NCBI GenBank assembly: GCA_934500705.1
Contig: CAKSTI010000002.1
Location: 164,704 to 228,703, forward strand
Direction of reading: 5' to 3'
From: an uncultured Clostridia bacterium
GTDB taxonomy: Bacteria; Bacillota; Clostridia; UMGS1810
DNA length: 64,000 nt
Position 1 is the first letter of the stretch. Every line of letters begins with the position of its first letter. Positions 24,902 to 33,911 of the stretch are shown here, one piece after another. Position numbers and translations under genes: made by a program. The notes beneath the pieces are model-generated. The model did not search any database and had not been told where the DNA came from. It saw only the letters and a program-made list of their open reading frames with translations.

Positions 24902-26503
24902 ATGCGTTTAATACTTTGCGAAAATTACGACGAGGTTTCAAAAGCGGCGGCAAAAATAATGGCGAGCCAGCTTATATTAAAGCCGGCAAGCGTTCTCGGT
25001 CTTGCCACAGGCTCAACACCGCTCGGAATGTATAAGATTTTAGCCGAGATGAACCAAAGGGGCGATATTGACTTTTCCGAGGTTAAGTCATACAACCTTG
25101 ACGAATACTACCCCCTCGACGCCTCAAACGACCGGAGCTACCGTTATTTTATGAACGAAAACCTGTTCTCCAAGGTAAACATAAACATCGAGAACACCCA
25201 CGTTCCCTGCGGTACCGCACCCGACCCCGAAAAGGAGTGCGAGGACTACGAAAAGATGATAGAGTCAAGCGGCGGCATAGACCTTCAAGTGCTCGGCATA
25301 GGTCAGAACGGACACATAGGCTTTAACGAGCCGGGCGCAAGCCTTAACTCACGCACGCACCTTACAGACCTTACGGAGAATACGATAAATGCAAACTCAC
25401 GCTTTTTTGCAAGCGAGGACGACGTTCCCCGTCAGGCGCTCACAATGGGGATAGGGACTATCTTAAAGGCTAAAAAGATTATTCTGCTCGCAAGCGGAGC
25501 AAACAAGCACCGTGTTGTAACGGAGCTTTTAAACGGCGGCATCAATACCGATGTGCCGGCGTCAATGCTCAAACTCCACCCCGACGTTGTGCTCATCTGC
25601 GACCGTGACGCATATTCAAGCGAGAGAATAGGCATAGATTTGGGCGGCACTGAGGTCAAGTTCGGCGTCTTAAACGACAAAAACGAGCTTGTGTATAAAG
25701 ACAGCATAGAAACCGACTGTTCGAGCGAGAGTGCGCTTATCTCGTCAATAGCGGCAAAGTGCAATGAAATTAAGGACAAATTCCACATCACCGGCGTTGG
25801 CGTGGGCACACCGGGAATTATAAGAGACAACAGGGTAACTGCCGTAAACCTGCCCTTTAAGAACACAAACCTTGAAAAACTGCTCTCCAAAGAGCTGCGT
25901 CTGCCCGTCAGCGTCAGCAACGACGCAAACTGCGCCGCCCTCGGCGAGGCGCTCTGCGGCAGCGGAAAAGAGGTTAAAAACCTTGTTACGGTAACTCTCG
26001 GCACCGGCATCGGCGGAGGAATAATCTCCGATAACAAAATTTATCAGGGCAAAGGCAGTGCCGGCGAAATAGGCCATATCTGCATTGTTGCCGGCGGCAG
26101 AGATTGCAGCTGCGGCCACAAGGGCTGCTGGGAGCAGTACGCATCGGTGAGCGCACTTGTAAGGAGCGCAAAGACTGCGTGCGCAGAAAATCCCGACAGT
26201 CTGCTTGCCAAAAAATATTCGGAGTACGGCAAAATGAGCGGCAGAATATTCTTTGAGGCGTTAAACGGCGGCTGTGAGGTTGCAAAGGGAGTTTTTGACG
26301 AATACCTCGGCTACCTTGCCGCAGGAATTAACAGCTTAATCTACATCTTTGACCCGGATATGCTCGTGCTCTCCGGAGGAATAACAAATGCCGGAGATGC
26401 GCTCTTAAAGCCGATTTGCGAGCGTGTGGGAGCGGATATTCCCATTAAAATTTCATCGCTCAAAAGCGACGCCGGAGTTGTCGGAGCGGCAATGCTTGTG
26501 TAA
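24902..26503 (+). CDS. Bifunctional glucosamine-6-phosphate deaminase / ROK kinase fusion
   Basis: 533 residues in one unbroken frame. Residues 1-240 are NagB (GLATGSTPLGMY, SYNLDEYYPL with Asp68, GIGQNGHIGFNEP with His138). Residues 242-533 are a ROK sugar kinase (RIGIDLGGTEVKFG; GVGVGTPG; the zinc motif GHKGCWEQY; GGGI repeats). NagB turns GlcN-6-P into Fru-6-P and ammonia; the ROK part probably makes a hexosamine- or hexose-6-P. ATG 24902 after AAAGGAG. A TATAAT lies 30 bp upstream with a poor -35, consistent with AraC-type activation. Confidence 0.9.
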   Translation: MRLILCENYDEVSKAAAKIMASQLILKPASVLGLATGSTPLGMYKILAEMNQRGDIDFSEVKSYNLDEYYPLDASNDRSYRYFMNENLFSKVNINIENTHVPCGTAPDPEKECEDYEKMIESSGGIDLQVLGIGQNGHIGFNEPGASLNSRTHLTDLTENTINANSRFFASEDDVPRQALTMGIGTILKAKKIILLASGANKHRVVTELLNGGINTDVPASMLKLHPDVVLICDRDAYSSERIGIDLGGTEVKFGVLNDKNELVYKDSIETDCSSESALISSIAAKCNEIKDKFHITGVGVGTPGIIRDNRVTAVNLPFKNTNLEKLLSKELRLPVSVSNDANCAALGEALCGSGKEVKNLVTVTLGTGIGGGIISDNKIYQGKGSAGEIGHICIVAGGRDCSCGHKGCWEQYASVSALVRSAKTACAENPDSLLAKKYSEYGKMSGRIFFEALNGGCEVAKGVFDEYLGYLAAGINSLIYIFDPDMLVLSGGITNAGDALLKPICERVGADIPIKISSLKSDAGVVGAAMLV

Positions 26504-26609
26504 AAATGTGCGAAAATATAAACTAAAACAACTTTTGTGTAAATACAAACGAAAATATATGTACTATAATATATTGGCTTGATATTTAAGGAAAGGAAGT
26601 CATCTTATT

Positions 26610-27458
26610 ATGAAAAAAGACACAACGCTTGTTGTAATGGCAGCAGGAATGGGGAGCCGTTTCGGCGGACTTAAACAGATTGAGCCCATCGGCCCCGACG
26701 GTGAGGTAATCCTTGATTTCTCGGTTTACGACGCCGTAAAGGCAGGATTTAACAAAGTTGTATTCATCATAAGGAAAGACATAGAAAAAGATTTCAGGGA
26801 GATAACCAAAAGAAAGATTGAAAAAATCGTGAACGTTGAGTACGTTTTCCAGGATATGGACAAACTCCCGGACGGTTTCTCCGTTCCGGACGGCAGAACA
26901 AAGCCGTGGGGCACGGGTCACGCCGTATACTGCGCCGAGGAAAAGGTGAACGAGCCTTTTGCCCTAATCAATGCCGACGACTATTACGGTCAAAGCTCGT
27001 TTAAGATTTTAAACGACCAGCTCACAACCGACGACGGACTTTGTATGGTAGGATTTCATCTCGGAAACACGCTCACCGAAAACGGAACCGTTGCAAGGGG
27101 CGTGTGCGATGTTGACGGCGGAATATTAAAGGGCATCACCGAGCACACCGCAATAGACAAAAACAGCGGCATACCGCTCGACACCACCGTTTCTATGAAT
27201 ATGTGGGGTCTTAACCCGTCGGTTTTTGAGCACCTCAATGCAGATTTTGTTTCGTTTTTAAACGGTATGACAAATCCGCTCAAAGACGAGTTTTTCATTC
27301 CGTATGTAATTGACAATATGATACACCAAAACGGCGCAACCGTAAAGGTTTTAAAGACTTCGGAAAAGTGGTACGGAGTTACATACAAAGACGACAAACA
27401 GCTTGTGGTTGACGCAATGAAAAAGCTGATTGACGGAGGGTATTATGACGGAATCTAA
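26610..27458 (+). CDS. Sugar-1-phosphate nucleotidyltransferase-like protein
   Basis: 282 residues with the NTP-transferase signature VVMAAGMGSRFGGLKQIEP, a metal-binding NADDYYG, and PWGTGHAVYCAEE. It probably activates a hexosamine-1-phosphate with UTP. It overlaps the NahK-like kinase by 14 bp, which would supply that substrate. Nucleotide and sugar are inferred from context only. Start ATG behind AAAGGAAG. Confidence 0.82.
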   Translation: MKKDTTLVVMAAGMGSRFGGLKQIEPIGPDGEVILDFSVYDAVKAGFNKVVFIIRKDIEKDFREITKRKIEKIVNVEYVFQDMDKLPDGFSVPDGRTKPWGTGHAVYCAEEKVNEPFALINADDYYGQSSFKILNDQLTTDDGLCMVGFHLGNTLTENGTVARGVCDVDGGILKGITEHTAIDKNSGIPLDTTVSMNMWGLNPSVFEHLNADFVSFLNGMTNPLKDEFFIPYVIDNMIHQNGATVKVLKTSEKWYGVTYKDDKQLVVDAMKKLIDGGYYDGI

Positions 27459-28518
27459 GCTGAATGAAATATGCTCGAATTTCAGTATAAACACCAAAAT
27501 CCAGTCTTACGGAAACGGGCATATAAACGACACATATCTCTGCGACAGCACACCGAGATTTATTTTGCAGAGAATTAATACAAATGTATTTAAAAACGCC
27601 GATGAGGTTATGGAAAATATCTATAACGTCACCGAGCACTTAAAAGCTAAAATCAAGGCAAACGGCGGTGACGTAAACCGTGAAACGCTGACCGTAATCC
27701 GCACAAAAGACGGCAAAAACTTTTACCGTGACGGCGACGACTGCTACCGTATGTATAGGTTTGTGGAGGACTCCGTAAGCTATGACTTTGTGGAAAATCC
27801 CGTTCAGCTTTACTATGCGGCAAAGGCTTTCGGAAAATTCCAGAAGATGTTAAATGACTTCCCGGCGGAAAAACTGCACGAAACCATAGTGGACTTCCAC
27901 AACACTCCCGAAAGAGTAAATCAGCTTAAAACGGCGATAGCAAACAACACCGCCGGCAGACTGGAAAGCGTTAAGGACGAGGTTGACTTTGCACTGGACT
28001 ACGCAAAGTATGCGGACAAAATCACCTCGGCAATGGCAGACGGCACCGTCCCCCTGCGTGTTACGCACAACGACACCAAGCTCAATAACGTCCTTTTTGA
28101 CAAGGACAGCGGCGAGGGCGTATGCGTTATAGATTTAGACACCGTAATGCCCGGCTCGCTCCTCTATGACTTCGGCGATGCGCTCCGCTTCGGAGCGTCA
28201 AGCGGTGCGGAGGACGAGGTTGACCTTGATAAGATATGGTTCGACTTAGAAAAGTTTGAGCAGTTTGCAAAGGGATTTTTGGAGGAAATGTCGGACTGCA
28301 CCGAAAAGGAAATTGAGCTTTTGCCGATGTCGGTGCTCATTATGACATACGAGTGCGGAACAAGATTTCTCGCAGACCACCTAAACGGCGATACATATTT
28401 TAAAATTCACCGTGAAGGACACAACCTTGACAGAGCAAGAACGCAGTTTAAACTTGTTGCGGATATTGAGAGCAAGTTTGACAAAATGAACGAAATTGTG
28501 AAAAAGTATGCAAAATAG
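27445..28518 (+). CDS. NahK-like N-acetylhexosamine 1-kinase (phosphotransferase family)
   Basis: 357 residues. APH-type kinase: catalytic loop THNDTKLNNVLFD near residue 204, metal motif IDLDTVMPGSLLYDFGDALRFGAS, and QRINTNVFKN near the N-terminus; these closely follow bifidobacterial NahK, which phosphorylates GlcNAc or GalNAc at C1. ATG 27445 after GGAGG. Kinase, nucleotidyltransferase and GH123-like enzyme lie in one operon. Confidence 0.82.
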   Translation: MTESKLNEICSNFSINTKIQSYGNGHINDTYLCDSTPRFILQRINTNVFKNADEVMENIYNVTEHLKAKIKANGGDVNRETLTVIRTKDGKNFYRDGDDCYRMYRFVEDSVSYDFVENPVQLYYAAKAFGKFQKMLNDFPAEKLHETIVDFHNTPERVNQLKTAIANNTAGRLESVKDEVDFALDYAKYADKITSAMADGTVPLRVTHNDTKLNNVLFDKDSGEGVCVIDLDTVMPGSLLYDFGDALRFGASSGAEDEVDLDKIWFDLEKFEQFAKGFLEEMSDCTEKEIELLPMSVLIMTYECGTRFLADHLNGDTYFKIHREGHNLDRARTQFKLVADIESKFDKMNEIVKKYAK

Positions 28519-28645
28519 AGCGCAAACGGCACAGCGCCGTGCAAGCGACTGCTTTTCGAAGCAAGGAAAGTTGGTTTAATTACAATATGCGTAATCGGCA
28601 AAGGTATTGTAGGGGAGTGCGTTGTTTTGCGCAGTGTGATTTAGC
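28519..28645. repeat. Intra-operon repeat copy (AGTTAG-type)
   Basis: The nahK-GH123 spacer contains a CGGC-rich inverted repeat and AAAGTTGGTTTAATTACAAT followed by ATGCGTAATCGGCAAAGG, a diverged copy of the element repeated in prophage spacers at 47.2, 50.75, 53.4, 57.25, 60.83, 60.9 and 63.8 kb. It might affect read-through inside the operon. Confidence 0.5.
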
Positions 28646-28664
28646 AATGGAAAGGGAAATTATT

Positions 28665-30302
28665 ATGACCAAATTCTCACTCGAACAGGTTTCGAGCCTT
28701 GACAAAGTTTTTTTAAAACCGCAGTCGCCGCTCACGCCCGTAACTGAGGCAACCGTCTTAAAAGGCGACAGATACTCCTATCAAATCGCATACGCCGGCA
28801 CCGATACAAACGGCTGGCCGAGTGACGCATCTTTTGAGATTTCCTCGGACATAAGCGAGTATATTAACGTATACAAGGTGGAAAATCTCCCGTCGGCTCT
28901 TCCCGTTTATTCGTCTGCGGACAGCGAGGGGTACATAACCAAAGAGCCGGGACTTTTCCCCGACCTTTTGGAGCCTGTGAGGGATAATTACATAAAAATT
29001 GTTGACGGCTTTAAGCGTGCGCTTTGGCTCACAGTTGACGTGCCGGAGGACGCAGAGAGCGGAGAGCACAGTATCACCGTAACCGTAAAATGCGACGGCA
29101 GCGAAAAAAGCGTTACACTGCGTCTTGAAATATTAGACTGCGTTTTGCCCAAATATCCCTTTAAGTATACCCAGTGGTTCCACGCAGACTGCATTGCCGA
29201 CTATTACGGATTTGAAGTTTTCTCCGAGGAGTTTTGGTCAATGACCGAAAAGTTTATTAAAACGGCGGCGTATACCGGAATTAATATGCTCCTCACGCCG
29301 ATATTTACTCCTCCGCTTGACACCGCTGTCGGCGGCGAGAGAACGACGGTTCAGCTCATAGACGTTAAAAAGAACGGCGAAAAATACGGGTTCGGCTTTG
29401 AAAAACTTGCCCGTTGGATTGATATTTGCCAAAGATGCGGCATACAATACTTTGAAATGGCTCATCTGTTTACGCAGTGGGGCGCAGAGCACGCACCGAA
29501 AATCGTTGCCGACGTAAACGGCGAAAAGGTTAAAATTTTCGGCTGGGAAACAAACCTTGCGGACGGTGAGTACAAACGCTTTTTGGAGCAGCTTATACCT
29601 CAGCTTTCAAAGGTTTTAAAGGATTTGGGCGTGGACAAAAACACGTATTTCCACATATCCGACGAGCCTAACGACAAACAGCTTGCAAGCTATAAGACGG
29701 CAAAGGAGATTGTCGGCGACCTGCTCCGTGACTTCCCCGTTCTGGACGCACTTTCGCACTATGATTTCTACGAGCAGGGTCTTACCCAAGTTCCCGTGCC
29801 GGCAATCGACTGCATAGAGCCTTTCCTCAAAAACCGCCCGGACGAAATGTGGACTTACTATTGCTGCGGACAGATGAACAAGGTTACAAACCGCTTTTTC
29901 TCGATGCCGTCGGCAAGAAACAGAATAGCCGGAGTGCAGTTTTACAAATATGAGATAGACGGATTTTTGCAGTGGGGTTACAACTTCTACAACAGTCAGC
30001 TTTCACGCAGAAGGATAAATCCGTTTATGGTGACCGACGCCGATATGGCGTTCCCCTCCGGCGACTCGTACAGCGTGTACCCCGGTGAGGACGGGCCGCT
30101 TCTTTCGCTTCGTCCAGAAGTTTTTGCGGACGGACTCAGAGATATGCGTGCGCTCAAATTCCTGGAGAGTTTGACCGACAGGCAGACCGTTTTGGATCTC
30201 ATAGGCGATGTTACCTTGACGGAATATCCCCTCGATGCGCAGTATCTTGTAAATTTGCGTGAGAGCGTAAACAGGAAAATTGCCGAGAAACTCAGTTTGT
30301 AA
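28665..30302 (+). CDS. GH123-like glycoside hydrolase (DUF4091 protein)
   Basis: 545 residues without signal peptide. N-terminal beta-sandwich (about 1-170) then a TIM-barrel-like domain with WFHADCIADYYG, the GINMLLTPIFTPPLDT loop, HISDEPN (Asp-Glu pair expected for substrate-assisted catalysis in GH123) and YCCGQMNKVTNRFFSMP near the C-terminus. GH123 enzymes are beta-N-acetylgalactosaminidases. A cytoplasmic location suggests action on imported oligosaccharides. ATG 28665 after GGAAAGGG. Context with NahK, NagA and NagB supports GalNAc/GlcNAc salvage. Confidence 0.8.
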   Translation: MTKFSLEQVSSLDKVFLKPQSPLTPVTEATVLKGDRYSYQIAYAGTDTNGWPSDASFEISSDISEYINVYKVENLPSALPVYSSADSEGYITKEPGLFPDLLEPVRDNYIKIVDGFKRALWLTVDVPEDAESGEHSITVTVKCDGSEKSVTLRLEILDCVLPKYPFKYTQWFHADCIADYYGFEVFSEEFWSMTEKFIKTAAYTGINMLLTPIFTPPLDTAVGGERTTVQLIDVKKNGEKYGFGFEKLARWIDICQRCGIQYFEMAHLFTQWGAEHAPKIVADVNGEKVKIFGWETNLADGEYKRFLEQLIPQLSKVLKDLGVDKNTYFHISDEPNDKQLASYKTAKEIVGDLLRDFPVLDALSHYDFYEQGLTQVPVPAIDCIEPFLKNRPDEMWTYYCCGQMNKVTNRFFSMPSARNRIAGVQFYKYEIDGFLQWGYNFYNSQLSRRRINPFMVTDADMAFPSGDSYSVYPGEDGPLLSLRPEVFADGLRDMRALKFLESLTDRQTVLDLIGDVTLTEYPLDAQYLVNLRESVNRKIAEKLSL

Positions 30303-30332
30303 AATATAAACAAAAATAATCGTCACAGTTAC

Positions 30333-30400
30333 CAAAAAATACCGTTTTGAATTGCACGGAACGCCTTTTCGTGATAAAATCAAAACGGTTTTTTGTTTTT
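30333..30400 (+). terminator. Terminator of the amino-sugar operon
   Basis: CCGTTTTGA / TCAAAACGG with a long inner loop containing CACG/CGTG, followed by TTTTTTG. Confidence 0.6.
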
Positions 30401-30421
30401 TAAAAGTTAGGGGGAAAAACA

Positions 30422-31831
30422 TTGGAGAATTTCATTGCTAAAATCGAGTACATAAACAATGTGGTCAACGCCTTTGCGTGGGGACCGATAATGCTTGCAC
30501 TCCTCGTCGGAACGGGAGTATTTTTAAGTGTCCGTACCGGCTTTATTCAGGTTGGGCGCTTTGGCTTTATGCTCAAAAACACGGTGGGCTCGCTCTTTAA
30601 GAAAAGCGACAAAGACCACGGCAGTAACCTGTCGCCGTTCCAGGCGGTAACCACCGCCCTTGCCGGAACTGTCGGCACGGGTAACATAGCCGGCGTAACG
30701 GGAGCTATATTTGCAGGCGGTCCGGGAGCGGTTTTCTGGATGTGGGTGTCGGCGTTTTTCGGAATGTGTACCAAGTATGCGGAGATTGCCCTTGCGGTTA
30801 AGTACCGTGAGGTGGACAAGAGCGGTCAGCACCACGGCGGCCCGATGTATTACATAACAAACGGACTGGGCAAAAGCTGGAAGTGGCTTGCGGTTCTCTT
30901 TGCAATTCTCGGCGGAATAGCGAGCTTCGGCATAGGCAACATCTCACAGGCAACGGAGATTGCGGGAGCAATGGAAGGACTCTTTGGCATAAAGCCGCTT
31001 GTCACGGGAATAATCCTTGCCGCTTTGGTTGCGGTCGTTGTCATCGGCGGCATCAAGCGCATAGGTCAGGTTACGTCTTACCTCGTGCCTTTTATGGCAA
31101 TGTTCTATATTATTGCCGGTATCGGCGTAATAGTTCTCAGAATTGGCGAAATACCGTCGGCTCTCGGAGAAATTTTTAAGGGTGCGTTTTCGTTTAAGTC
31201 GGTTGGCGGCGGAATATTCGGCTATGTTATAATGCAGGCAATGCGCCAGGGCTTTGCAAGGGGCGTGTTCTCAAACGAGGCAGGTCTCGGCTCTGCGCCT
31301 ATGGCTCACGCAGCGTCCTCTGCGGAGCAACCCGTTGAGCAGGCTCTGTGGGGAATATTCGAGGTGTTTGTAGATACCATTGTCATCTGCACCATCACCG
31401 CTCTTGCGGTAATCCTCTCCGGCGTGCTCGGCACGGAGGGCGGACTTGACGCATTCTCGTCCAAGGGGGCGGCTGCGGTTAAGGCATTCAACGTTATTCT
31501 GCCCGGAACCGTTGGCGGAACGGTAATTCAGGTGAGCCTCCTGTTCTTTGCGCTCTCCACCATTCTCGGCTGGAGCTATTACGGACTTACCTGCTGGTCG
31601 TACCTTACAAACGGAAACAAGGTTGTGGCGTTTGTATACAAGGTTGTGTTTATCCTTGTGTGCATTGTCGGCTCGGTCGGCTCCGGAAAGCTGATGTGGG
31701 ACATCTCCGACACATTAAACGGTCTTATGGCACTGCCGAACCTTGTTGCCCTCATACTTTTGAGCGGCGTTGTGGGCAGAGAAACAAAGAAATATTTTGA
31801 CAAATACGATTTTGACCGTTTAAAAAAATAG
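30422..31831 (+). CDS. Sodium:alanine symporter (AGCS family)
   Basis: 469 residues, about 11 membrane segments. AGCS motifs: TALAGTVGTGNIAGVTGAIF, GPGAVFWMWVSAFFGM, the FSNEAGLGSAPMAHA loop and GWSYYGLTCWSYL. Imports alanine or glycine with Na+. TTG start after a GGGGG ribosome site. Stands alone upstream of the pyr operon promoter. Confidence 0.93.
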   Translation: MENFIAKIEYINNVVNAFAWGPIMLALLVGTGVFLSVRTGFIQVGRFGFMLKNTVGSLFKKSDKDHGSNLSPFQAVTTALAGTVGTGNIAGVTGAIFAGGPGAVFWMWVSAFFGMCTKYAEIALAVKYREVDKSGQHHGGPMYYITNGLGKSWKWLAVLFAILGGIASFGIGNISQATEIAGAMEGLFGIKPLVTGIILAALVAVVVIGGIKRIGQVTSYLVPFMAMFYIIAGIGVIVLRIGEIPSALGEIFKGAFSFKSVGGGIFGYVIMQAMRQGFARGVFSNEAGLGSAPMAHAASSAEQPVEQALWGIFEVFVDTIVICTITALAVILSGVLGTEGGLDAFSSKGAAAVKAFNVILPGTVGGTVIQVSLLFFALSTILGWSYYGLTCWSYLTNGNKVVAFVYKVVFILVCIVGSVGSGKLMWDISDTLNGLMALPNLVALILLSGVVGRETKKYFDKYDFDRLKK

Positions 31832-31834
31832 TTC

Positions 31835-31981
31835 TTGACTAAGTGAGTTTTTTGTGATATTATTGTTACAGTAAATCTTTAAATCGGCACGAGATGCCGG
31901 CAAGATGACTGTAAAATGCGTGTGCCTATGCGTGCACGTGCGGTTTTGCGTGTTCAGACCTGTCGGCTTCGGCAGGCCTTT
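31835..31981 (+). promoter_or_regulatory. pyr operon promoter and attenuator leader
   Basis: TTGACT 31835-31840, 17-bp spacer, TATTAT 31858-31863. The leader holds TTACAGT/ACTGTAA (31866-31872 / 31908-31914) enclosing hairpin CGGCA/TGCCG (31885-31889 / 31895-31899), then a terminator CCTGTCG/CGGCAGG (31959-31965 / 31970-31976) with CCTTTTTT. GCCGGCA (31896-31902) can instead pair with TGTCGGC (31961-31967), giving an antiterminator. This is the PyrR-type logic, but the canonical PyrR loop is not seen. Confidence 0.7.
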
Positions 31982-31995
31982 TTTACGGAGGAATT

Positions 31996-33186
31996 ATGGA
32001 TTTCTTGAATGAAAAGTTTGATATAGAAAAATACAAAGACGCATTTTTAAAAATATGCGGTGATTTTCCGCTTGATAATTGCGTTGTTATGCCCGGTTTC
32101 GCAGATGTTCACGTGCATCTGCGTGAGCCGGGTTTTTCGTATAAGGAAACAATAGAGAGCGGCACGCTGTCGGCGGCAAGGGGCGGCTACACCGCCGTGT
32201 GCGCTATGCCGAACCTTGACCCTGTGCCCGACTGTGCGGAAAATCTCGAAAAAGAGCTTGCGGCAATAGGGCGCAGTGCAAGAGTCAACGTATATCCTTA
32301 CGGTGCGATTACGGCAGGAGAGTTGGGCGAGAAACTTTCCGCTATGGCGGAAATGGCAGATAACGTTGTCGCCTTCTCCGACGACGGGCGTGGCGTTCAG
32401 TCGGCGCAGATGATGGAGGAGGCAATGCTCACCGCAAAATCGCTCGGTAAGATTATAGCCGCCCACTGTGAGGACAATTCGCTTTTAAACGGCGGATATA
32501 TCCACGACGGCGAATACGCCAAAGCTCACGGACACAGGGGCATCTGCTCCGAGAGCGAGTGGAAGCCTATTGAAAGGGACCTAAAACTTGCGGCAAAAAC
32601 AGGCTGTGCTTACCACATCTGCCACATCTCAACCAAGGAGAGCGTGGAGCTTGTGCGCCGTGCCAAGGCTCAGGGCGTTGACGTAACGTGCGAAACCGCA
32701 CCGCATTATTTGGTGCTGAGCGACGGCGATTTGCAGGACAGCGGCAGATTTAAAATGAACCCGCCCATACGCAGTGAGGAGGACAGACTTGCTCTGATAG
32801 GCGGCATCTGTGACGGCACGATAGATATGATTGCCACAGACCACGCCCCCCACAGCGCAGAGGAAAAAAGCGGCGGACTGCAAGGCAGCCTTATGGGCAT
32901 TGTGGGACTTGAAACGGCGTTTCCCGTCTTATACACACATCTTGTAAAAAAGGGGATAATCACGCTTGAAAAGCTTATCAGCCTTATGGCGATAAATCCG
33001 AGAAAGCGTTTTAATCTGCCGCTTTCAAATGACTTTTGCGTGTGGAATTTGGAGGAAAAATACAGGATAGACCCGTCGCAATTTGCCACCCTTGGGCGCA
33101 GTACCCCGTTTGACGGGTGGGAGGTATACGGCAGATGCAATCTTACCGTGTGCGATGGAAAGGAAGTTTACGGAGGTGCAAAATGA
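31996..33186 (+). CDS. pyrC: Dihydroorotase
   Basis: 396 residues. Zinc site DVHVHLREPG near residue 36, AAHCEDN, YHICHIST, ETAPHYL and the catalytic Asp in MIATDHAPH. It cyclises carbamoyl-aspartate to dihydroorotate. The N-terminal small domain is shorter than usual (about 30 residues before the HxH motif). First gene of the pyr operon; overlaps pyrK by 4 bp. GGAGG precedes the ATG. Confidence 0.96.
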   Translation: MDFLNEKFDIEKYKDAFLKICGDFPLDNCVVMPGFADVHVHLREPGFSYKETIESGTLSAARGGYTAVCAMPNLDPVPDCAENLEKELAAIGRSARVNVYPYGAITAGELGEKLSAMAEMADNVVAFSDDGRGVQSAQMMEEAMLTAKSLGKIIAAHCEDNSLLNGGYIHDGEYAKAHGHRGICSESEWKPIERDLKLAAKTGCAYHICHISTKESVELVRRAKAQGVDVTCETAPHYLVLSDGDLQDSGRFKMNPPIRSEEDRLALIGGICDGTIDMIATDHAPHSAEEKSGGLQGSLMGIVGLETAFPVLYTHLVKKGIITLEKLISLMAINPRKRFNLPLSNDFCVWNLEEKYRIDPSQFATLGRSTPFDGWEVYGRCNLTVCDGKEVYGGAK

Positions 33187-33911
33187 AACAGGGAATTTTT
33201 GACATAATCAGCAATACCAAAATTGCCGACGGCGTTATGAAAATGGTACTGCTCGGCGATACCTCGGCAATTACGGCGCCGGGGCAGTTTGTAAACATTA
33301 AGCTTGACGGATTTTATTTGAGACGTCCGATTTCCGTCTGCGACAGATGCGGCGATGCGCTCACGCTTATTTATAAAATCGTGGGCGGCGGCACAGAGGC
33401 GATGTCACAGCTCAAAGCGGGCGGAGAACTCGACGTTTTGACGGGACTCGGCAACGGCTACGACTTGGCGCCGTCGGGCGAAAGACCGCAGTTAATCGGC
33501 GGCGGAGCAGGCGTTCCTCCGCTGTATCTGCTGTGCAAAGAGCTTGCGGGTCAGGGCAAGTCACCGCAAGTTGTTCTGGGATTTAACACGGAAAGCGAAG
33601 TGTTTTTTGAGGAGGAATTCAAACACCTGGGAGCGTCCGTCACCGTCACCACGGCAGACGGCAGTTACGGAGTAAGAGGCTTTGTCACCGACGCTTTGAG
33701 CACGGACGCTACATATGCCTATGTCTGCGGCCCGGAGCCTATGTTAAAGGCGGTTTATGACGGCATAACAACGGGCGGACAGTTCAGCTTTGAGGAGAGA
33801 ATGGGCTGCGGTTTCGGAGCGTGTATGGGCTGTACGTGCAAGACCAAGTACGGCGCAAAGAGAATTTGCAAAGACGGCCCCGTTCTCAAAAAGGAGGAGA
33901 TTGTATGGTAG
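33183..33911 (+). CDS. pyrK: Dihydroorotate dehydrogenase electron-transfer subunit
   Basis: 242 residues. FAD-binding FYLRRPISVCD, NAD-binding IGGGAGVPPLYLL, and a C-terminal [2Fe-2S] cluster with four Cys (GCGFGACMGCTCKTKYG, CKDGP). Pairs with PyrD type 1B and passes electrons to NAD+. ATG 33183 after GGAGGTG; the frame opens earlier inside pyrC. Confidence 0.96.
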   Translation: MKQGIFDIISNTKIADGVMKMVLLGDTSAITAPGQFVNIKLDGFYLRRPISVCDRCGDALTLIYKIVGGGTEAMSQLKAGGELDVLTGLGNGYDLAPSGERPQLIGGGAGVPPLYLLCKELAGQGKSPQVVLGFNTESEVFFEEEFKHLGASVTVTTADGSYGVRGFVTDALSTDATYAYVCGPEPMLKAVYDGITTGGQFSFEERMGCGFGACMGCTCKTKYGAKRICKDGPVLKKEEIVW

